This document shows positions 5,370 through 9,808 of a DNA stretch of 9,808 nt, one piece after another. Source of the stretch: Candidatus Omnitrophota bacterium (GTDB taxonomy: Bacteria > Omnitrophota > Gorgyraeia > Gygaellales > Profunditerraquicolaceae); contig JAGOIJ010000057.1 of assembly GCA_017995695.1 (NCBI GenBank), forward strand, positions 1 through 9,808. The letters run 5' to 3'. The position numbers and the translations under genes are program-made. Within the stretch, counting starts at the first letter, position 1, and each line of letters starts with the position of its first letter. Under the pieces are notes generated by a model that had not been told where the DNA came from, did not search any database, and worked only from the letters and a program-made list of their open reading frames with translations.

Positions 5370-7294
5370 TAACGTCCCCATTGTTCCAATAACGCTAAAG
5401 CGGCCCGACGAATTGGCAGCTTAAAAATCGAACGCGTTTGGCTCAACGTGCGCACAAACGGCTCTGCCGCTTTAAACATAAGCTCCTCTGCGATAAGAAG
5501 ATTTTGCAGAACCAAAGCATTGCGCGTGCCAAAAGGATTATGGATCGTAAAAAGGACCGCTGCCGCCTCCTGGCTCGTTTGCGCATCCTTCATAAGCAAG
5601 CGCAGGCTTTCTTTCTTTACTAATGCATCATCTCCCTTAAGAATAGATAAAAAGAACCCCGTGGTTGGCTTAGCCATATTCTGCATTGCCTTAAGCACAT
5701 CAACTTTCATCATGGGGCTTGCTAAGGCATAGATATCCGTCAATATATCGGCAACTGCAGGATGGGAAATATCCTTAAAGGCTGCAATGAACATCTCCAG
5801 GAACTCAACATCATTGCTGACACTTTTTAGATTTTCCTGCAAACGGGTAATTTCTGAAGGAAAAAATATCAGGAAAAACTCAAGCGCCGCGCGAGAAACC
5901 CTATGCTCCGCAAAAATCTTTTGAAGATAGACATCAACGCCTAAAGCGCTCTCCTTGAAGACCCGACATAGCTTAACATACTCTTCAGAAACGCGCCCCT
6001 CCAAAACAGAACGCTCAATAAACTCTTTTAGGGATGTATCCACTCCCCCAAGACTTGTTTGTGACTCCTTTGTCTCATGACGCTTCTGCTCCAGAAGATG
6101 TAACGCATCAGCAATATAATCCAGGTCATTAAACTCGATTGCCTCCTTGACTGCCTGCTCGAGCTTATTGATGACAAGCGTAAGTCGCTCTGCATCTTTT
6201 TCTTGCATACATAACGCAAGTAAAATATATCGATAATTCACGCTAAGACGCTCCCGCTCAAAAGACATTCCCTCATCAACAAAAGCCTGATCAAGTAATT
6301 TAGCTAACGCATTCCGGTATATACCGGCGCTAAACTGATCTTCGGTGAGCGAAAGGATATCCTTCAGGCGCTTGCGCGTCTGCTGGTGATCACGAAGAAA
6401 CTCATGGTTAAACTGTGTGGCAAAGGTCTGGGCAATATGGGCATGTTTTTCTTTTGAAACAAAAACACTGATTAATTGGAAACTTAAGAAATCAAATTTT
6501 TCGTTTGTCAGAATATCGTCTTTTAAAAATTCCACAAAATCATCTTCTTGCAGCTCACGCAACAACAGAGAAATTTTCTTAAGATTGGGCCCCTGCAAAT
6601 TCAAGGCATGCGTGACAACCCACCGCAATGCCTCTTTAGCGCAAAGCTCAAACCGCGCCTTATCTTTCGCTTTCAAGGCAGCAAGAAAATCAGCGATCTG
6701 TTCCTGTAAAGGCTGATTCTCTATCATCTGGCGGTCATCAATGCTATGAAGCACGCCTGCAAAATCATCGGCAAGCTTCTCTAAGGCTTCACTATCTGGC
6801 TTCTGCAAAGCCTTCTTAAGCGCCTCAAGCCAGACATCTTTAATTTCTGCGCCGCCCTCTTGCAGGAACGAAGAAAAATCAATGTCTTCAATCACCAGAT
6901 GCGGCGTCATTTCCGAGCCCAGGACTGCCTGCATCCCCCCTTGCTGCACTATTTCTTTAGCAGGCAAACATAGTTTCGATAAAAAAAGGGTTAATTCTTT
7001 TGCCGTTAGATCTTTCTTTAACTCAACCATTTTGATCTTACGATGATAAAATAATTGCGCCAACTCAAAAAAAGTGGTCCCCTTGCCAATCACCTTGCCT
7101 TTAATCACCACATTGGCATTAGTAAAACCGATGCTGATACTCCCTTGTTCCTGCAAAAGAGAAGTCGCTTGCTTCACAAAAACATCCACCGCTTTAAGAA
7201 AATACGGATGAGATACTGGGTAGGCAAAAGCAGTATTCACTACAATCTTAAAATGCCTTAAGAATTCATCGAAAATAATTTCTTGCGTATCCAT
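5369..7294 (-). CDS. Large helical-repeat (HEAT-like) protein, partner of the HD-GYP protein
   Basis: A 641-aa protein from MDTQEIIFDEF. The frame stays open upstream to a TTG at 7378, but those codons lie in the gdhA terminator, so I chose ATG at 7294. Residues ~25-137 form an alpha/beta module (YPVSHPYFLKAV, then IGFTNANVVIKGKVIG, then KIKMVELKKDLTAKEL) that matches in pattern the N-terminus of the downstream HD-GYP protein. The rest is almost wholly alpha-helical. The last ~150 residues (for example MKVDVLKAMQNMAKPTTGFF, then VKKESLRLLM) have the spacing of HEAT-type repeats, which usually bind proteins. There is no signal peptide or membrane span, so it is probably cytoplasmic. No catalytic motif is seen. 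It likely acts with the overlapping HD-GYP gene. There is no clear Shine-Dalgarno before 7294. Confidence 0.72.
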   Translation of the reverse strand: MDTQEIIFDEFLRHFKIVVNTAFAYPVSHPYFLKAVDVFVKQATSLLQEQGSISIGFTNANVVIKGKVIGKGTTFFELAQLFYHRKIKMVELKKDLTAKELTLFLSKLCLPAKEIVQQGGMQAVLGSEMTPHLVIEDIDFSSFLQEGGAEIKDVWLEALKKALQKPDSEALEKLADDFAGVLHSIDDRQMIENQPLQEQIADFLAALKAKDKARFELCAKEALRWVVTHALNLQGPNLKKISLLLRELQEDDFVEFLKDDILTNEKFDFLSFQLISVFVSKEKHAHIAQTFATQFNHEFLRDHQQTRKRLKDILSLTEDQFSAGIYRNALAKLLDQAFVDEGMSFERERLSVNYRYILLALCMQEKDAERLTLVINKLEQAVKEAIEFNDLDYIADALHLLEQKRHETKESQTSLGGVDTSLKEFIERSVLEGRVSEEYVKLCRVFKESALGVDVYLQKIFAEHRVSRAALEFFLIFFPSEITRLQENLKSVSNDVEFLEMFIAAFKDISHPAVADILTDIYALASPMMKVDVLKAMQNMAKPTTGFFLSILKGDDALVKKESLRLLMKDAQTSQEAAAVLFTIHNPFGTRNALVLQNLLIAEELMFKAAEPFVRTLSQTRSIFKLPIRRAALALLEQWGR

Positions 7295-7345
7295 AGGATT
7301 ATATTTTGCGATTACATGCTGATACCATTGTACTCCCAAATAAAG

Positions 7346-7391
7346 AATAAAAAAAGAAAAAAAGGCGCCCTCTCTCAAGAGGACGCCTTTT
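7346..7391 (-). terminator. Intrinsic terminator after gdhA
   Basis: Stem AAAAGGCG (7360-7367) / CGCCTTTT (7384-7391) extended by CCTCT/AGAGG (7369-7373/7378-7382) past one C-A mismatch, with loop CTCA. The minus strand then reads TTTTTTTCTTTTTTTATT. It ends the gdhA transcript and leaves about 65 nt for a promoter of the HEAT-like gene. Confidence 0.88.
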
Positions 7392-7423
7392 ACAACGTTT
7401 GTTGCACTACCGTTCTACTTCAG

Positions 7424-8761
7424 TTACACTAACCCTTGATCCATCATTGCATCCGCGACTTTAACAAAACCGGCAACATTAGCGCCATTGACGTAATTCA
7501 CATAACCACCTTCTTTGCCATATTTAACGCAAGATTCATGGATACGGATCATAATCTGATGCAACCGCTCATCAACTTCTTCCCTGCTCCACGATAAACG
7601 CTGGCTGTTTTGAGACATTTCAAGGCCGGAGGTAGCTACGCCACCAGCATTGGAGGCCTTTCCCGGAGCATAGAGAATCTTCGCCTTCTGAAATACACGC
7701 ACTCCTTCCGGGGTCGTCGGCATATTGGCACCTTCGCCTATGGCCATACAGCCATTTTTCACCAACGTCTTTGCGTCATTCTCATCGATTTCATTTTGCG
7801 TAGCGCTAGGAAATGCGATATCGCATTTCACCGACCACGGTTTTTTATCCTCAAAATATTTACACTTAAAATCGCTCATGCATTCTTTGATACGGCCTCG
7901 TTTCTCATTCTTAAGCTCCATAACGCAGGCTAATTCTTTTTTATCAATGCCGCCCTCATCATAGATAAACCCATTGGAATCGGATAACGTTACCACCTTT
8001 GCCCCAAGCTGAAGAAGCTTTTCAACCGTGTATTGAGCGACATTACCGGAACCTGAAACTGCGCAAACCTTACCTTCTAATTTTTCACCTTTCGTTTTAA
8101 GCATCTCCTGCACAAAATACACGCAGCCATAGCCGGTAGCTTCAGGCCGAATTAAGCTACCCCCCCAGTTCAAACCCTTACCCGTTAAAACGCCGCTGAA
8201 CTCGTTGCGCAGCCGTTTGTACTGTCCAAACATAAATCCGATTTCGCGCCCACCCACACCAATATCACCAGCGGGAACATCGGTGTCCGGACCAATATGT
8301 CGCTCTAATTCCAACATAAAGCTCTGGCAGAATTTCATTACCTCATTGTCTGATTTTCCTTTAGGATCAAAATCCGATCCTCCCTTGCCTCCTCCCATAG
8401 GGAGCGTCGTGAGGCTATTCTTAAAAACCTGCTCAAAAGCCAGAAATTTCAAGATACTTAATGAAACGCTGGGATGAAAACGTAACCCGCCTTTATACGG
8501 ACCAATAGCGCTATTCATCTCAATGCGATATCCGCGGTTGATCTGGACCTCTCCTTTATCGTCAAGCCAAGGCACGCGAAACATAATCACCCGCTCTGGC
8601 TCAACCATTCTTTCAAGCACCTTTGCCTTTTCATATTTGGGATTTTTCTCGATAAAAGGCATAACCGACTCAACGACCTCCCGCACTGCCTGATGAAATT
8701 CAGGTTGCGCAGGATTTTTTTCCATAACCTTAGCCATAAACTCTTCAACTTTTTTTGACAT
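7424..8761 (-). CDS. gdhA: NADP-type glutamate dehydrogenase
   Basis: A 445-aa enzyme of the small hexameric glutamate dehydrogenase class, which aminates 2-oxoglutarate with ammonium using NAD(P)H. Seen: MNSAIGPYKGGLRFHPSV (82-99, K90), FEQVFKNSLTTLPMGGGKGG (109-128; K114 and catalytic K126), VPAGDIGVGGREIG (162-175; D166), the Rossmann loop SGSGNVAQY (236-244), VTLSDSNG (257-264) and SGLEMSQNS (378-386). The SDS after beta-2 and the overall similarity to E. coli GdhA favour NADPH and a biosynthetic role; cofactor choice is inference. The length is normal and no key residue is missing. AGGAGG lies 7 nt before the ATG. It follows a glutamate synthase-like flavoprotein by 72 nt, probably in one transcript, and ends at a strong terminator. 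Confidence 0.97.
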   Translation of the reverse strand: MSKKVEEFMAKVMEKNPAQPEFHQAVREVVESVMPFIEKNPKYEKAKVLERMVEPERVIMFRVPWLDDKGEVQINRGYRIEMNSAIGPYKGGLRFHPSVSLSILKFLAFEQVFKNSLTTLPMGGGKGGSDFDPKGKSDNEVMKFCQSFMLELERHIGPDTDVPAGDIGVGGREIGFMFGQYKRLRNEFSGVLTGKGLNWGGSLIRPEATGYGCVYFVQEMLKTKGEKLEGKVCAVSGSGNVAQYTVEKLLQLGAKVVTLSDSNGFIYDEGGIDKKELACVMELKNEKRGRIKECMSDFKCKYFEDKKPWSVKCDIAFPSATQNEIDENDAKTLVKNGCMAIGEGANMPTTPEGVRVFQKAKILYAPGKASNAGGVATSGLEMSQNSQRLSWSREEVDERLHQIMIRIHESCVKYGKEGGYVNYVNGANVAGFVKVADAMMDQGLV

Positions 8762-8768
8762 CTTTTTT

Positions 8769-8774
8769 CCTCCT
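8769..8774 (-). promoter_or_regulatory. Consensus ribosome binding site of gdhA
   Basis: A perfect AGGAGG on the minus strand with a 7-nt A-rich spacer to the ATG at 8761. It contrasts with the weak or absent sites before nadE and the HEAT-like gene. Confidence 0.85.
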
Positions 8775-8833
8775 AACGCAAACGCCTAAGTATCAATCTC
8801 CTCATTGAGCGAACTCAAGCGTCGTACGTTGTT

Positions 8834-9808
8834 CTATTGTTGAGTTAAATATTCTATGATTGCCTTCGAGGCCTTCTTTGCCATCCCCATTGCCTCGATA
8901 ACCGTTCCTTCTCCTCCCACAATATCCCCCCCGGCAAACACCCCTTTGATAGACGTTTCCATGGAATCCGGATTCACCACCACATCGCCGTACTTGTCCA
9001 CGCGCAAAGCAGGCGTAACCTTGGTGAGGATCTCGTTTGCTTTTAAACCAACAGCCAAGATAGCCACATCGCAAGGGATAATAAAATTACTTCCTTGGAT
9101 AGCTACCGGCCTTCTTCTGCCAGAGCTATCCGGTTCCCCTAACTCGCATTGCAGACACTGAAGCTCTTGCACGAAACCTTTTTCATCACCGATAAATTCC
9201 TCGGGCTGCACTAAAAACTTGAATTGCAACCCTTCTTCTCTGGCATGCATAATCTCAAGCCTGCGCGCTGGCATCTCAACTTCTGTGCGCCGATACACCA
9301 GTGTTGTATCAAGAGGGATCCCCTGCATTGTTTGTAAGCGCAACGCGGCGCGCGCTGCGTCCATAGCAGTATTGCCGCCGCCAATCACAATAATCTTCTT
9401 ACCCACGTTGACAGGAGTATGAAATTCCGGGAATTTGTAGGCAGACATGAGATTAACGCGGGTCAAGAATTCATTTGCCGTATAGATATTACAAAGGTTC
9501 TCACCCTTAATGCCCAGAAACGAAGGGATCCCCGCGCCAAGGCCTAAAAATACCGCTCGGTATCCTTCAGCAAAAAGTTCATCCAATGTCTTGGTATTAC
9601 CAATGATCAAATTAGGAATCATAGTAACGCCTAATTTTTGTAAATAGTTTATTTCAAAATCGAGGATATCGCGCGGAAGCCTAAACGGCGGAATGCCATA
9701 ACGCAAAACCCCTCCGGATGTATGCAGGGCCTCAAAGATATCAACCTTAATTCCCTTACGCGCCAACTCTCCGGCACCGCACAATCCAGCCGGGCCTGAA
9801 CCGACAAA
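8834..9808 (-). CDS. gltD: NADPH-dependent glutamate synthase small subunit / NfnL-type flavoprotein (N-terminus missing)
   Basis: The frame is open to the right window edge (324 residues seen). Its first codons give FVGSGPAGLCGAGEL, an FAD-binding GxGPAGL loop, so the true start lies outside. Next come GGVLRYGIPPFRLPR, a second dinucleotide loop GGGNTAMDAARAALR (143-157) for NAD(P)H, YRRTEVEMPAR (172-182) and the C-terminal FAD-contact segment VFAGGDIVGGEGTVIEAM (290-307). Family members are ~450-480 aa, so roughly 140 residues are missing, including the N-terminal Fe-S cysteines. In GltD this subunit feeds NADPH electrons to GltB. In the close relative NfnL it is part of an electron-bifurcating ferredoxin:NADP oxidoreductase. 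Nothing here separates the two; the neighbouring gdhA fits glutamate metabolism but does not prove it. The symbol is provisional. Confidence 0.85.
   Translation of the reverse strand, partial: FVGSGPAGLCGAGELARKGIKVDIFEALHTSGGVLRYGIPPFRLPRDILDFEINYLQKLGVTMIPNLIIGNTKTLDELFAEGYRAVFLGLGAGIPSFLGIKGENLCNIYTANEFLTRVNLMSAYKFPEFHTPVNVGKKIIVIGGGNTAMDAARAALRLQTMQGIPLDTTLVYRRTEVEMPARRLEIMHAREEGLQFKFLVQPEEFIGDEKGFVQELQCLQCELGEPDSSGRRRPVAIQGSNFIIPCDVAILAVGLKANEILTKVTPALRVDKYGDVVVNPDSMETSIKGVFAGGDIVGGEGTVIEAMGMAKKASKAIIEYLTQQ

Noticed and set aside
7298..7303. TATAAT as a -10 box of the HEAT-like gene
   Set aside because: It lies only 3 nt before the ATG, and no -35-like hexamer sits 16-18 nt upstream. 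A start from it would leave little or none of the initiation codon.
7295..7378. Upstream extension of the HEAT-like protein to a TTG at 7378
   Set aside because: The extra 28 codons lie within the gdhA terminator hairpin and U-tract, and no ribosome site precedes the TTG.
8805..8818. Hairpin TTGAG-TTCG-CTCAA as a terminator between the flavoprotein and gdhA
   Set aside because: The stem is only 5 bp and no U-tract follows on the minus strand, so read-through into gdhA is expected.

Overview
All the protein genes I can support in this window lie on the minus strand, so biology reads from right to left. The mix of genes suggests an uncultured Gram-negative-type bacterium: an outer-membrane beta-barrel with a signal peptide, a HEAT-type/HD-GYP signalling pair, nitrogen-assimilation genes and moderate GC. 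The style recalls Omnitrophota/Elusimicrobiota-like lineages, but that placement is an impression from gene content, not a computed result. No tRNA, rRNA, CRISPR array, transposase or phage gene was seen.

Layout in transcription order. (1) 9808-7346: an NADPH-dependent glutamate synthase small-subunit/NfnL-type flavoprotein, cut by the window edge, then gdhA (NADP-type glutamate dehydrogenase), closed by a strong terminator. (2) 7294-3920: a large protein with a helical-repeat-like C-terminus, joined by a TAATG stop/start overlap to a divergent HD-GYP protein. Both carry what looks like the same N-terminal module. Two tandem terminators follow. (3) 3637-1305: nadE (glutamine-dependent NAD synthetase), then a small sigma-70-type factor 4 nt downstream, closed by a terminator. 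(4) 1066-1: a PII (GlnB/GlnK) protein with an unusually short T-loop, then a secreted beta-barrel-like outer-membrane protein that runs off the left edge.

The most unusual feature is in the two long intergenic stretches, 1067-1389 and 3638-4028. Each holds a ~165-180 bp element with conserved ends: an identical 36-bp block at one end and CTCAATAAAAAAAG at the other, the latter doubling as the U-tract of the preceding terminator. The cores differ in sequence but fold into the same series of nested hairpins, and one hairpin of identical 38-bp span shows paired changes in both arms. One copy forms the leader of glnB and the other the leader of nadE. This could be a dispersed palindromic repeat family or a structured leader RNA shared by two nitrogen-linked genes.

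Functionally the window is nitrogen-themed: glutamate synthesis (gdhA, perhaps the flavoprotein), glutamine-consuming NAD synthesis (nadE) and a 2-oxoglutarate/ATP sensor of the PII family, beside a cyclic-di-GMP-type signalling module.
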